Shown: positions 46,036-55,327 of the stretch, in pieces
How the letters are laid out: each line of letters opens with the position of its first letter
Numbering within the stretch: the first letter of the stretch is position 1
Assembly (NCBI GenBank): GCA_026390075.1
Contig: JAPLGP010000036.1
Coordinates: forward strand, 1-64,000
Reading direction: 5' to 3'
Origin: Campylobacterales bacterium
GTDB lineage: Bacteria > Campylobacterota > Campylobacteria > Campylobacterales > Sulfurimonadaceae
DNA length: 64,000 nucleotides
Notes under the pieces: generated by a model
Told to the model about the DNA's origin: nothing
The model's input: the letters and a program-made list of their open reading frames with translations, nothing else
Database searches by the model: none
Program-made: the position numbers and the translations under genes

Positions 46036-48230
46036 TAAATTAAATCATAACTCTCCGCACTTTTTGGCTCTCCGTAGTAATACCCTTGCGAATAATCAAT
46101 ACCAAGTTTTCTCACACTATCTGCAAGTTCTTTAGAGCTTACAAACTCTGCAATCGTTTTAATCTTCGCACCTTTAGCAAAGGTCAATAATCCCTCTATC
46201 ATGTGTAAAACATTTTTATCAGTGTTTAATTTTTCTATCAATGTACCATCGAGTTTAATATAATCAATATTGAGTTTTATAACATTTGTAAAGTTTGAAT
46301 ATCCAGAACCAAAATCATCTATAGATACCTTTGAACCGTAACCTTTCACCATGAGAATAAACTCTTCAATCACTGCATAATCGGCTATATCCTCAGATTC
46401 TACGATTTCAAAAGTGATTCCCTCTCCTCCATAAGTATCGAGTCTATTTTTGATGTAACTCATCATACTTGAAGAACTTATATTTTCATAAGTAAGATTC
46501 AAAGAGATTGGAATTTTTTTAACATCATAAACATTAAATACTTTTTGCATCATCTGTCTTGTAAAATATTCAAACGATTTGTCCTCTTTTGCAGAGTCTA
46601 AAAAGTAGTAAGGAGTCACTATTTCACCATCATCCGTTTGGAGTCTAGCGAGAGCTTCATACTTCATAATTGTGCCATCTTTCATATCTATAATTGGTTG
46701 AAAATAGGGAATAATATTTCCCGTATAAAGTGCATTTTTATAGACTCGCATTCTCTCAATGGTTGCTTCTTGAAGCTCTCTTGTACTTTGATTTTCTTTA
46801 TAGACTATATAACTTTTTTTAGTGAGTATTGCCTCTTGCAAAACAATATCCGCACGATTAAACAAAGTGTGCATTCCATACGCAACACCTGCTGTAAAAT
46901 CAGCCACAATATGATTCGCCCCTCTGTTTTTATAGACATCTTCTTCTATGTTGTCGAGTAAAATCGAATATTCAAGAAGTGAAAGATACTTATTAAAAAG
47001 AGATTGATTTGTCACAAGTATCGCAAATTCTTGCAAATTAAGGCTATAAAGAGAGACTTCCCCATCTATGAGGACATCTTCTAGTTGTTTGGCTTTTTTA
47101 GAGAGAAGATTTTTCACTACATCAAACCCATAAATTTCTTTGAGAGACATGATTTGATTTATATGCAAGATAATCAGCATTCCCTCTTTTTTTAACAAGG
47201 ATATATCGTGAACAAGAGCCTCTCGATTTGGCAATTTCGTAATCGCATCTATGTTTGTTAAATTTTTTACATAAAACTCATTGATATCAAAAACAACTCT
47301 ATTTTTACCTAACTTTTTTGCTTCGTTCAGGTTATTTTCTGCGATATTATAAAGGTCGTGGCTGTTGATGTTGTGCAGATAATTATATAAATTTATCGCA
47401 CCAATAGAGATTGTAATGTAGTCTGAAACATTACTCTTGGCATGTGGAATATGTAAGGAAGCTATAAACTCTATCAAAGATGCAGCGATTTTTTGTATAA
47501 AAGCATCTTCTCTATTTAAAATAACTATGGCAAACTCTTTGTCGCCAATTCTAAACATATCATTTATTTCTCTGCCAACACTTTTTTTCATTTTGGATGT
47601 TATTTCTATGAGAGCTTTATCGCCTTTGAAATCACCATAGAGTTCATTGTATTCTTTGAAACAATCTATTTCAATCAGCAAAAGTGCAAAAGTTTCTTTT
47701 TTTATAATAGAGCGTTTAAGTTCGCGTTTCATGTAGTGTTCAAAAAATCTTCTATTGTGCATTGCAGTTAATGAATCTTTTGTTGCAAGTTCTTCTAAAA
47801 TTTTTCTGTAAGTTATATCTTGCTTAATGGAGGTGTAACCTATTTTAATGTAATTGCTATCATAAAGAGGTGCAATGACGGTACTTATCCAGTACTCTTC
47901 GCCACTACTTTTATGATTTTTTAACTCACCTCTCCATGTTTGGTCTTTTAAAATTGTGTCCCAAAGATTTTTTATAATATTTGAATCCATCTTTTCATTT
48001 CTAAAAATACTATGATTTTTACCAATGACTTCTTCTCTTTTATATCCTGTAAAATCAAGATATGCCTGAGAAATATCTACAATTTTCCCAACCAAATCAG
48101 AGGTCGTTATAAAAACATAATCATCAATTATTTTATTTTTTTGCTCTAAAAGAAACTTTTTTTCTTTAAGCTTATTTTGTAGCTCAATCTCAGCACTTTT
48201 ATTCAAATTCTTACTCCAACTGCTATTCAT
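46035..48230 (-). CDS. PAS-GGDEF(-like)-GGDEF-like-EAL protein
   Basis: The 731-residue cytoplasmic protein has a PAS domain (30-150), a GGDEF domain whose loop reads RIGDKEF (probably inactive), a second degenerate GGDEF-like region (about 325-480) and a C-terminal EAL domain from 495. The EAL part keeps EALAR, the IDDFGSGY motif and DYIKLDG, so c-di-GMP hydrolysis is plausible. Start taken as ATG 48230; 48242 is possible. One motif copy encodes IPHAKS. Confidence 0.88.
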   Translation of the reverse strand: MNSSWSKNLNKSAEIELQNKLKEKKFLLEQKNKIIDDYVFITTSDLVGKIVDISQAYLDFTGYKREEVIGKNHSIFRNEKMDSNIIKNLWDTILKDQTWRGELKNHKSSGEEYWISTVIAPLYDSNYIKIGYTSIKQDITYRKILEELATKDSLTAMHNRRFFEHYMKRELKRSIIKKETFALLLIEIDCFKEYNELYGDFKGDKALIEITSKMKKSVGREINDMFRIGDKEFAIVILNREDAFIQKIAASLIEFIASLHIPHAKSNVSDYITISIGAINLYNYLHNINSHDLYNIAENNLNEAKKLGKNRVVFDINEFYVKNLTNIDAITKLPNREALVHDISLLKKEGMLIILHINQIMSLKEIYGFDVVKNLLSKKAKQLEDVLIDGEVSLYSLNLQEFAILVTNQSLFNKYLSLLEYSILLDNIEEDVYKNRGANHIVADFTAGVAYGMHTLFNRADIVLQEAILTKKSYIVYKENQSTRELQEATIERMRVYKNALYTGNIIPYFQPIIDMKDGTIMKYEALARLQTDDGEIVTPYYFLDSAKEDKSFEYFTRQMMQKVFNVYDVKKIPISLNLTYENISSSSMMSYIKNRLDTYGGEGITFEIVESEDIADYAVIEEFILMVKGYGSKVSIDDFGSGYSNFTNVIKLNIDYIKLDGTLIEKLNTDKNVLHMIEGLLTFAKGAKIKTIAEFVSSKELADSVRKLGIDYSQGYYYGEPKSAESYDLI

Positions 48231-48382
48231 AAAATAACACAATAAAATACTTCAATTATATACTCTATTACTTTCAAACATATTAAAACATCAACATGTA
48301 TCAAAACGAAGTAAGCAACTAAATTGCAAATCGGTATGCCCTTGGGATAGCATAAATATATGAAAAATCGCTATACTTCCAC

Positions 48383-49438
48383 ATGCTTTTATACATTCAC
48401 ATTCCTTTTTGCGACTCCAAATGTTCCTATTGTGCCTTTAACTCTTATGTTGATAAATTTCATCTCAAAGAGGCGTACATGAAGGCTCTTCTTGCTCAAT
48501 TAGAGTATGAACTTCAAAGATTTGATGCAAAGCCTCATAGCATCGAAACGCTTTTTATCGGAGGCGGAACTCCCTCTACTGTCGCACCAAAACTTTATAA
48601 ACCAATTTTTACACTTTTAAAACCATACTTGGCATGTGGAAGTGAAATAACAAGTGAAGCCAATCCAAATAGCGCAACGCTTGAATGGTTATCTGGCATG
48701 TGGAAACTTGGAGTAAACCGCATCAGCTTTGGAGTGCAGAGCTTTAACACACAAAAACTTAAACTTTTAAATCGTGCACATTCAAGTGAACAAGCCAAAG
48801 AAGCGATTTTAAATGCCCAAAAAGTCGGCTTCAAAAATATCTCTCTTGATTTGATTTATGCGACTTTAGGCGATACAAAAGAACTTTTGTCACATGATTT
48901 AACAACCGCTTTTTCTTTGCCTATAAATCACATAAGTGCCTATGCCCTCACCATCGAAGAGGGAACAGTTTTTGAGTCAAAACCGCAGATGTCCAAAGAG
49001 AGACTTAAACTCACTTCATGGCTTTTTGAGAGAATAAAAAAACATAACTTTGCACAATACGAAATTAGTAATTTTGGCACATATCAGAGTCAACATAATC
49101 TTGGTTACTGGCTTTACAAAGATTACATGGGCGTTGGAAGCGGAGCTGTTGGTAAATTGAACCATGAACGATATTATCCACATGCCGACATTGAAGTCTA
49201 TATCAAAAATCCTCTGCAAATACGAAGTGAAATGCTCACGGATGAAGATGTAAAAATCGAGAAAATATTTTTAGGATTTCGCTCTTGTATTGGTGTTAAA
49301 AAAGAACTTTTAAATACCCATGAAAGCAAAAGAGCGCAGATATTGGTAGATGAAAACAAGTTGCAATTTCAGAGTGATACATTTTATAACAATGACTATC
49401 TTTTAGCCGATGAAATTACGCTTTTTTTATCCTCTTGA
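48383..49438 (+). CDS. hemW: Radical SAM heme chaperone HemW
   Basis: The 351-residue protein starts MLLYIHIPFCDSKCSYCAFNSY, with the CX3CX2C cluster followed by the F characteristic of the HemN/HemW group. The GGGTPS motif is near 60. HemW inserts heme into target proteins, which suits a cytochrome-rich organism. Three exact motif copies are read as LACGS, GMWKL and YPHAD, and the ATG itself lies in the partial copy TTCCACATGC at 48378. Confidence 0.9.
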   Translation: MLLYIHIPFCDSKCSYCAFNSYVDKFHLKEAYMKALLAQLEYELQRFDAKPHSIETLFIGGGTPSTVAPKLYKPIFTLLKPYLACGSEITSEANPNSATLEWLSGMWKLGVNRISFGVQSFNTQKLKLLNRAHSSEQAKEAILNAQKVGFKNISLDLIYATLGDTKELLSHDLTTAFSLPINHISAYALTIEEGTVFESKPQMSKERLKLTSWLFERIKKHNFAQYEISNFGTYQSQHNLGYWLYKDYMGVGSGAVGKLNHERYYPHADIEVYIKNPLQIRSEMLTDEDVKIEKIFLGFRSCIGVKKELLNTHESKRAQILVDENKLQFQSDTFYNNDYLLADEITLFLSS

Positions 49439-49495
49439 AGATTTTTTAACTATTCTTTGGCTAAAATCTCGCACTTAATATTTTAAAGGTTTTAT

Positions 49496-49885
49496 ATGTT
49501 TGATTTCAGTTTAGGCGAAATGCTCGTTATTATTGTCATTGCTATACTTTTTTTAGGGCCAGATAAATTGCCAAGTGTTATGATTGACATTGCTAAATTT
49601 TTTAAGCAAATCAAAAAAACAATAGGAACGATTCAAGACTCTCTTGAGCAAGAGATACATGCTACAGGGATAAAAGAAGAGGCTCTTGCCTATAAAAAAG
49701 AGCTTTTAAAAGCAAGTGATGACCTCAAGCGAACCACAGATATCTCCGCTATAGGAAATCATCTTACAAATTTACACGATGATGTTATCAGTGATATCGA
49801 AAAACCACAAGCATCAAAACCAGATCCAGTAGCAGAAAAAATAACATTCGAGAAAAAACCAAAACAAGAAAATACAGATGTTTGA
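49496..49885 (+). CDS. tatB: Sec-independent translocase subunit TatB
   Basis: The 129-residue protein has the MFDFSLGEMLVIIVIAILFLGPDKLP N-terminus with the transmembrane hairpin and Pro-hinge, an amphipathic helix and an acidic/polar tail. Its end overlaps tatC. It would export the Tat substrate encoded at 14303. Confidence 0.9.
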   Translation: MFDFSLGEMLVIIVIAILFLGPDKLPSVMIDIAKFFKQIKKTIGTIQDSLEQEIHATGIKEEALAYKKELLKASDDLKRTTDISAIGNHLTNLHDDVISDIEKPQASKPDPVAEKITFEKKPKQENTDV

Positions 49886-50681
49886 GGAATTAAGACCACA
49901 TTTAATAGAACTTAGAAAACGCCTAGGTATTTCAGTTGGAACGCTGTTTGTTATGTTTTTTGTCATGTTTTACTATCATGAGCCTTTGTTAAATTGGATG
50001 GTTGAACCGCTCAATGTAGCCCTTATTGAAGTTGGTAAAACATCAGTTCACGCTGCAGATGGGATGCTTACAACCAATCAAGTCGGTGGTGCATTTTTTG
50101 TTGCTCTTAAAGTTTCCTTTTTTGCAGCACTCGTAGGCTCTCTTCCTATCATTCTTGCACAACTTTGGATGTTTGTCGCTCCAGGGCTTTATGCGAATGA
50201 AAAAAAGATGATTATTCCTTTCATCGTTGGCGGAACAAGCATGTTTGTCATTGGAGTTTTATTTTCTTACTATGTTGTTACGCCTTTTGGATTTAACTTT
50301 CTCATCACTTTTGGTAGTTTTAGTTTTACGCCTCTTATCAACATCGAAGAGTATGTAGGCTTTTTTACAAAGATAATGTTCGGGTTTGGGATAGCCTTTG
50401 AACTTCCTATTTTTGCATACTTTTTGGCACTGCTTGGCATGGTGGATGACAGACAGATGCGTGAATTTTTCCGCTATGCGGTTGTTATTATCTTTATAGT
50501 AGCTGCATTTTTAACTCCGCCAGATGTTCTTACACAGTTTTTAATGGCTGGACCACTAGTTATACTTTATGGTATCTCTATTTTGATAGTAAAAATGGTA
50601 AACCCCGCTCCTCCATTAGAAGATGATACATCTGACGAAGAAGAAAATGAAAATAGTGCGGTTGCGATTAAGAGTGAATAA
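49878..50681 (+). CDS. tatC: Twin-arginine translocase subunit TatC
   Basis: The 267-residue polytopic membrane protein starts MFEELRPHLIELRKRLGISV, the TatC signature that reads the twin-arginine signal, and has about six membrane segments. The C-terminal tail is acidic. It overlaps tatB by 8 bases and queA by 8 bases. Confidence 0.96.
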   Translation: MFEELRPHLIELRKRLGISVGTLFVMFFVMFYYHEPLLNWMVEPLNVALIEVGKTSVHAADGMLTTNQVGGAFFVALKVSFFAALVGSLPIILAQLWMFVAPGLYANEKKMIIPFIVGGTSMFVIGVLFSYYVVTPFGFNFLITFGSFSFTPLINIEEYVGFFTKIMFGFGIAFELPIFAYFLALLGMVDDRQMREFFRYAVVIIFIVAAFLTPPDVLTQFLMAGPLVILYGISILIVKMVNPAPPLEDDTSDEEENENSAVAIKSE

Positions 50682-51702
50682 CAAAGAGTACCAAACCTCT
50701 AGCTATGATTTTGTCCTTCCGCAAAATCTCATAGCTACCCATCCAGCCGCGCCAAGAGACCACGCAAAACTTTTAGTCTATGACAGAGCAAAAGATAAAG
50801 TTACACATGCCGCTTTTTATGATTTTGAAAAATTTATTCCACATGCCACAGCCTTGATTTTTAACGACACCAAAGTTATAAAAGCCAGACTTTTTGGACA
50901 TAAACCAAGTGGTGGCAAATGTGAACTCCTCATAAACAGAGCCTTAAATGCGCATGATATAAGTGTTTATATCCGTGGAAAAGTAAAAGTTGAAACACAA
51001 ATAGCTTTTGATGCCAATCTTATAGCTGTTGTTAAAGAGTTGCACGAAGATGGAAGCAGAGTTGTACATTTTTTCCAAGATGAAGTGTTGCTTCGCTTTG
51101 AGGACATTTTGCCAATCATAGACAAAATCGGGCATATCCCGCTTCCGCCCTACATCCAAAGGGAAGATAACAAAGAAGATGAGAGCGAATACCAAAGTGT
51201 TTTTGCCCTCAACGAAGGTGCAGTTGCAGCACCCACAGCCTCTTTGCATTTCACACCAGAGCAACATTCTCGCATTTGTGAGAACTTTCCACATGCCTAC
51301 ATCACTTTGCATGTGGGAAGTGGAACTTTTAAGCCGGTGGAAGCGGACATCATCACAGATCATCCAATGCACTCAGAATATTACGATATATCGGATGAAG
51401 CGAAAAAATTGCTCGATTCAGAACAAGCGATTTTGAGCGTTGGAACAACTTCCACAAGAACGATTGAGTTTTATGTGCGACATGAGAAAAAACAAAGAGG
51501 CGAAGCAAATTTATTTTTACACCCAAATAACAAACCCCAAAGAGTCAATCATCTCCTTACAAATTTTCACCTGCCAAAATCAACGCTTCTCATGCTTGTG
51601 GCTTCTTTTGTAGGCGTGGACAAAGCTCAAGAACTCTACGCAGAGGCTATAAAAAATGAGTACAGATTTTACTCGTATGGCGATGCGATGCTGATTTTAT
51701 AG
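50674..51702 (+). CDS. queA: S-adenosylmethionine:tRNA ribosyltransferase-isomerase QueA
   Basis: The 342-residue enzyme makes epoxyqueuosine from preQ1 in tRNA. Signatures include YDFVLPQNLIATHPAAPRD at the start, IFNDTKVIKARLFG, and THFHLPKSTLLML-like TNFHLPKSTLLML near 300. The start is GTG at 50674, overlapping the tatC stop; the frame from 50623 is rejected. Two motif copies encode IPHAT and FPHAY. Confidence 0.95.
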   Translation: MNNKEYQTSSYDFVLPQNLIATHPAAPRDHAKLLVYDRAKDKVTHAAFYDFEKFIPHATALIFNDTKVIKARLFGHKPSGGKCELLINRALNAHDISVYIRGKVKVETQIAFDANLIAVVKELHEDGSRVVHFFQDEVLLRFEDILPIIDKIGHIPLPPYIQREDNKEDESEYQSVFALNEGAVAAPTASLHFTPEQHSRICENFPHAYITLHVGSGTFKPVEADIITDHPMHSEYYDISDEAKKLLDSEQAILSVGTTSTRTIEFYVRHEKKQRGEANLFLHPNNKPQRVNHLLTNFHLPKSTLLMLVASFVGVDKAQELYAEAIKNEYRFYSYGDAMLIL

Positions 51703-51710
51703 CGAATAGA

Positions 51711-51812
51711 TTAGACTTTTTGCAAAACATAGATTGCTTCACTCCGTTCGCAATGACGGCACTTTGTCATTGCGAGGAGGAACGACGAAGCAATCTATGT
51801 TTTGTAATAAAA
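51711..51812. repeat. Large intergenic palindrome, second copy
   Basis: About 100 bases between convergent queA and dprA form an imperfect palindrome: TGCAAAACATAGATTGCTTC on the left pairs with GAAGCAATCTATGTTTTG on the right, with the inner TCGCAATGACGGC/GTCATTGCGAGG. It shares its core and its outer TTAGACTTYTTGCAAAA arm with the 44352 element. It ends 2 bases before the dprA stop, so it can act as terminator for both genes. Confidence 0.88.
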
Positions 51813-51814
51813 TC

Positions 51815-52618
51815 TCAGATTAGATACACTCGTGCATTTCTGATTTCTATCAAACCACCAAGTTCCGCTTCAAATACTTTCTCTGGATATTTTTTTAAAG
51901 CCTCTTCATAAGTCGGATTTGTTTTACAAAATTCTAAAAAATCACTACTCTTGGCATGTGGAACTTTGTTGGCATGTGGATTGTTAGAAAGTTCCATATC
52001 TTGAGTAAAACTTGCTACAAACGCATCTATATCATATATTGCTTTTGCCTTGCCCTCTCCCAGCAAAATATTTGTAGCATTGCTTTCCCCCATTCTTTGA
52101 GGAAATACATAAATTTTTTTGCCCTGAGCTAGTGCAAACTCTATACTTCGCATACTTCCACTTCCCTCATCCGCTTCAGCTACGATTAAAACATCTCCAA
52201 GTGCGACAACAAGCTCATTACGCACCACAAAACTCCAAGGTGCAGAGCGAAATCCCTCATCAAACTGACTCAGTAAAAGACCATTTTTTTGAATATCACT
52301 CAATAAATTTTTATTAACACTCGGATATTTTATGTCAATTCCACATGGCAATACCGCTATAGTATTTGAACTTCCTGCACCCAAATGTGCAATAGCATCA
52401 ATGCCCATAGCACCGCCACTGACAATACAAACACCTGCACAAGAAAGAGCATGAGAGAGTTGATGTGCTAAGTTTCTTGAGTATTGCGTTGGTTTTCTTG
52501 AACCAATAATTGCTATTTTTTTCTGCTTTAAAAGTTCAAGATTTCCATCGTAAAAAAGCTGTTTTGGATAATTTTTCATTGAACGAAGTGCAACGATTTC
52601 ATCCTTTATACTGTTCAT
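51815..52618 (-). CDS. dprA: DNA-processing protein DprA
   Basis: The 267-residue protein loads RecA onto incoming single-stranded DNA during natural transformation. The Rossmann-like domain shows IGSRKPTQYSRN and VSGGAMGIDAIAH, then FVVRNELVVALGDVLIVAEA. The C-terminal winged-helix-like tail is short. Two exact motif copies 18 bases apart lie in the linker, read as NPHANKVPHAKSS. It is the only competence gene seen in the window. Confidence 0.93.
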   Translation of the reverse strand: MNSIKDEIVALRSMKNYPKQLFYDGNLELLKQKKIAIIGSRKPTQYSRNLAHQLSHALSCAGVCIVSGGAMGIDAIAHLGAGSSNTIAVLPCGIDIKYPSVNKNLLSDIQKNGLLLSQFDEGFRSAPWSFVVRNELVVALGDVLIVAEADEGSGSMRSIEFALAQGKKIYVFPQRMGESNATNILLGEGKAKAIYDIDAFVASFTQDMELSNNPHANKVPHAKSSDFLEFCKTNPTYEEALKKYPEKVFEAELGGLIEIRNARVYLI

Positions 52619-52623
52619 ATTGT

Positions 52624-53757
52624 CTAATTTAGTTTATCAATAGTTACTAAATCTATATCTTTAAAAAGATTTTTTGATTCATGTAAAGCCATGATAGTGT
52701 TGGCATGTGGATGTCCTATAGCGATTGCCGTACCATACTTTTTAGCGATTCTTACTGCTTCTTTTATTTGACCTATAACATATGCTTTTTCCATCTTATG
52801 GTCTAAAAACACATCTCTTCCTATGTAGTTCAGTCCGAAATTTTTCAGAACTTTAGGAGCTGCTGTTTGCCCCGTTGTTCTGCTATCAACAAAATAAATA
52901 CCATTCTCTTTTAAAGCAATAATGAGTTTATTCATTGCCACTTCATTGGATGTAAATTTACTTCCTGTGTGATTATTGATATATTTTACCTTTGGAAAAA
53001 GCACTTTTAACTCTTTAATTCTGTTGGATATATCTTGTTGTGAATCGTTAATACGCAAAGTAAATTCCTCTTCCGCTGAAAAATCATGCGCTTCCATAGG
53101 TAAATGCACCATGTATTGGTTCTCATGTGCTGCTAACTTTGCAGAATTTGGTCGCCCTTTGCTTGGTGGTAAAAATGACATAGTAAGTGAAAGTCCCAAA
53201 CTATTGACAGCATTTATATGCGATTGTGTAGAAATATCGTCTATTATTATTGCTAATTTTGGTCTTTTTGAAGCAACTAATTTGTTTTCTCTTTGCAAGG
53301 CTTGAGGTGGTTTGTCTATTGCTTCATCTTTATATTCATGCGCAGCGCCACTGTATTCTTTTACTTTTTCAGTTAAAACTTCTTCTTTTGTTTTTGTTTT
53401 AAGAACTTCTTCTTTTGTTTTATTTATAACAGGAACTTCTTGCTTTTCTTGCAATGGAGAGATTGGAAGCGTAGTATTTACATCTTTTTTTAATACTTCT
53501 TTAAGTCTATTATTTACACTATCACTCGAGTTAGTTTCACTTTTTTTTATAGGTTCTTCTATCATTTGGGATATATTTTGTTTTTTTTGCTTTTCTAATT
53601 TTGTTTGTTTGGCTACATCATCTTTTGCACTTTGATAGCCTAAATAATAGCCAGCGACTAAGATACTCATTGTGGTAGCCACAGCAGCTAAAAACCATGC
53701 GACATAGGTTAAAATTTTTAAATTATTATCGATATCTTTTTTTCTTCTTTTTGCCAT
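52624..53757 (-). CDS. Divergent polysaccharide deacetylase family protein
   Basis: The 377-residue protein has a basic N-terminus, one membrane segment (about 15-40), a Lys/Glu/Thr-rich linker (45-160) and a C-terminal divergent deacetylase-type domain starting KRPKLAIIIDDIS, with HLPMEA, NNHTGSKFTS and AIAIGHPH. It is probably periplasmic and cell-envelope related. It lies 5 bases upstream of dprA. One motif copy encodes HPHANT. Confidence 0.85.
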   Translation of the reverse strand: MAKRRKKDIDNNLKILTYVAWFLAAVATTMSILVAGYYLGYQSAKDDVAKQTKLEKQKKQNISQMIEEPIKKSETNSSDSVNNRLKEVLKKDVNTTLPISPLQEKQEVPVINKTKEEVLKTKTKEEVLTEKVKEYSGAAHEYKDEAIDKPPQALQRENKLVASKRPKLAIIIDDISTQSHINAVNSLGLSLTMSFLPPSKGRPNSAKLAAHENQYMVHLPMEAHDFSAEEEFTLRINDSQQDISNRIKELKVLFPKVKYINNHTGSKFTSNEVAMNKLIIALKENGIYFVDSRTTGQTAAPKVLKNFGLNYIGRDVFLDHKMEKAYVIGQIKEAVRIAKKYGTAIAIGHPHANTIMALHESKNLFKDIDLVTIDKLN

Positions 53758-53873
53758 TCACTACTTCCAAAGAGCCATATTGTATGAAACTATATCGAAA
53801 AAATAAAAAAAACACCATTTCATCACAAATTGCAATGTCGCTTTAATTTGACTTTTTTTAAGCATTGTTTATG

Positions 53874-53879
53874 TATAAT
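53874..53879 (+). promoter_or_regulatory. Predicted -10 box of the rpsF operon
   Basis: The sequence TGTATAAT gives an extended -10, 108 bases before rpsF. A TTGACT at 53848 is 20 bases away, too far for a standard -35. Confidence 0.55.
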
Positions 53880-53900
53880 CCCGCGTTCCTTTCTCTTTGT

Positions 53901-53985
53901 ATTACTAATTTCTAGTAATATATAAATATCCGAAGGGGAAACAATGCCACAATGGCAAATACCAAAAGGAGATAATACTCTATGA
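53901..53985 (+). promoter_or_regulatory. rpsF leader: hairpins, S6:S18-like site and 13-codon leader ORF
   Basis: ATTACTA/TAGTAAT form a hairpin at 53901-53919, followed by a CCG and a small TGCCA-CAA-TGGCA stem. A short ORF from ATG 53944 (after GAAGGGG) encodes MPQWQIPKGDNTL and its TGA overlaps the rpsF ATG as ATGA. Leaders of rpsF in many bacteria bind the S6:S18 pair through a CCG bulge; this is consistent, but the exact motif was not verified. Confidence 0.45.
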
Positions 53986-54386
53986 GACATTACGAAAACC
54001 TAGTAATCGTAAAACCGACATTTACAGCAGAAGAGATTCAAGCTAGCATTAAAGCTATCGAAGAAGTAATCACTTCAAATGGTGGCGAAATCGCTACAAC
54101 ACAAGCAATGGGAATGAGAAAATTAGCATACCCTATCAATAAAAATGAGCGTGGATATTACCATGTTATTTATTACAAAATTGCTCCAGCAGCAATTTCT
54201 GAAATTGAAAGACGCTTCCGTATTAATGAAGACCTTATTCGTTTCATGACTATCAAATATGATACAAATCGTGAAATCGCAGCTTGGGCTAAATTAGTTG
54301 AAAAAGCTCAAAGACCTGCATCTGCACAAACTAAAGAGCCAATTGAAATGGCAGCTATAGCTTTTGAAGCGGAAGAAGAAGAATAG
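53982..54386 (+). CDS. rpsF: 30S ribosomal protein S6
   Basis: The 134-residue protein starts MRHYENLVIVKPTFTAEEI and contains the family's MRKLAYPINKNERGYYHVIYY. It binds 16S rRNA together with S18. It has its own AAGGAG (53966-53971) and is also coupled to the leader ORF. The C-terminal extension is acidic. Confidence 0.97.
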   Translation: MRHYENLVIVKPTFTAEEIQASIKAIEEVITSNGGEIATTQAMGMRKLAYPINKNERGYYHVIYYKIAPAAISEIERRFRINEDLIRFMTIKYDTNREIAAWAKLVEKAQRPASAQTKEPIEMAAIAFEAEEEE

Positions 54387-54421
54387 TAATTAGCGAAAGC
54401 TTAAACGATTAAGGAAAACTC

Positions 54422-54991
54422 ATGTTTAATAAAATAATTTTGGTTGGTAACTTAACACGCGATATCGAACTTAGATATTCTCAAGGCGGAATGGGCATAG
54501 CAACTACTGCTATTGCTACAAGCCGTAAGTTCACTGTGAATGGTGAAAAAAAAGAGGAAATATGTTTTGTTGATATCACATTCTTTGGAAGAAGTGCAGA
54601 AGTGGCTAACCAGTACCTTCGTAAAGGGAGTAAAATCTTAGTAGAGGGAAGATTAAATTTTGACCAATGGGTTGACCAAAACGGGCAAAAGCGTTCTAAA
54701 CATAGCGTTATTGTTGAAACGATGCAGATGTTAGATTCTAAAGGCGACAATCAAGGTGGCGGATACAATGCACCATCAAATGATGTGCATGAGGAAGCTC
54801 CTTATTCAGCGCCACAACAAGGTCGTACGCAAAGTTATCAACAACCAAGTTATGCTAATGAAGGTCATAGAGAGCCTCAAAGCTATCAAAAGCCTACTTA
54901 TAACAAAGCAGCAACAAGCCAAAGTCGTGAGATGCCAAGCAGTAACTCCATTCCTGTAATTGACATCGATGAAGATGAAATTCCATTTTAG
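54422..54991 (+). CDS. ssb: Single-stranded DNA-binding protein
   Basis: The 189-residue protein has an N-terminal OB fold (MFNKIILVGNLTRDIELRYS), a Gln/Tyr/Ser-rich linker (110-175) and the acidic DIDEDEIPF tip that recruits replication and repair partners. It lies between rpsF and rpsR, the standard operon order. Confidence 0.97.
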   Translation: MFNKIILVGNLTRDIELRYSQGGMGIATTAIATSRKFTVNGEKKEEICFVDITFFGRSAEVANQYLRKGSKILVEGRLNFDQWVDQNGQKRSKHSVIVETMQMLDSKGDNQGGGYNAPSNDVHEEAPYSAPQQGRTQSYQQPSYANEGHREPQSYQKPTYNKAATSQSREMPSSNSIPVIDIDEDEIPF

Positions 54992-55015
54992 AAATAGATA
55001 ATAGAAGGTAATAAC

Positions 55016-55279
55016 ATGTCAGAAAAAAGAAAATACAAAAAAAGATTTTGCAAGTACTGTGAATCTAAAGTTGATTTTATGGACTACAAAGAAGTAGGAG
55101 CATTGCGTTTCTCACTTTCTGAAAGATATAAAATCATGCCACGTCGTTTAACAGGTAACTGTAAACGCCACCAAGATATGATTACAATCGTAATCAAAAG
55201 AGCAAGAGCAGCTGCACTAGTTCCATACACTGTAACTCGTAAGCAAGTTGTAACAGCACCATTCGAAAACCTTAGATAA
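55016..55279 (+). CDS. rpsR: 30S ribosomal protein S18
   Basis: The 87-residue basic protein starts [21 protein letters not shown] and ends APFENLR. The paired Cys near the start suggest the zinc-type S18. It follows ssb in the operon and is followed by a hairpin. Confidence 0.97.
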   Translation: MSEKRKYKKRFCKYCESKVDFMDYKEVGALRFSLSERYKIMPRRLTGNCKRHQDMITIVIKRARAAALVPYTVTRKQVVTAPFENLR

Positions 55280-55288
55280 GGTTTTCTA

Positions 55289-55313
55289 GGTGCTCTTGCA
55301 CCAATCACTTTTT
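55289..55313 (+). terminator. Terminator of the rpsF-ssb-rpsR operon
   Basis: GGTGC-TCTT-GCACC (55289-55302) is followed by a TTTTT run at 55309-55313, 10 bases after the rpsR stop. Confidence 0.7.
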
Positions 55314-55327
55314 CCTTACCCTCTTTT

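Noticed and set aside
53848-53853. TTGACT as the -35 box of the rpsF promoter
   Set aside because: Its distance of 20 bases to the -10 box is too long, and this phylum usually lacks a conserved -35.
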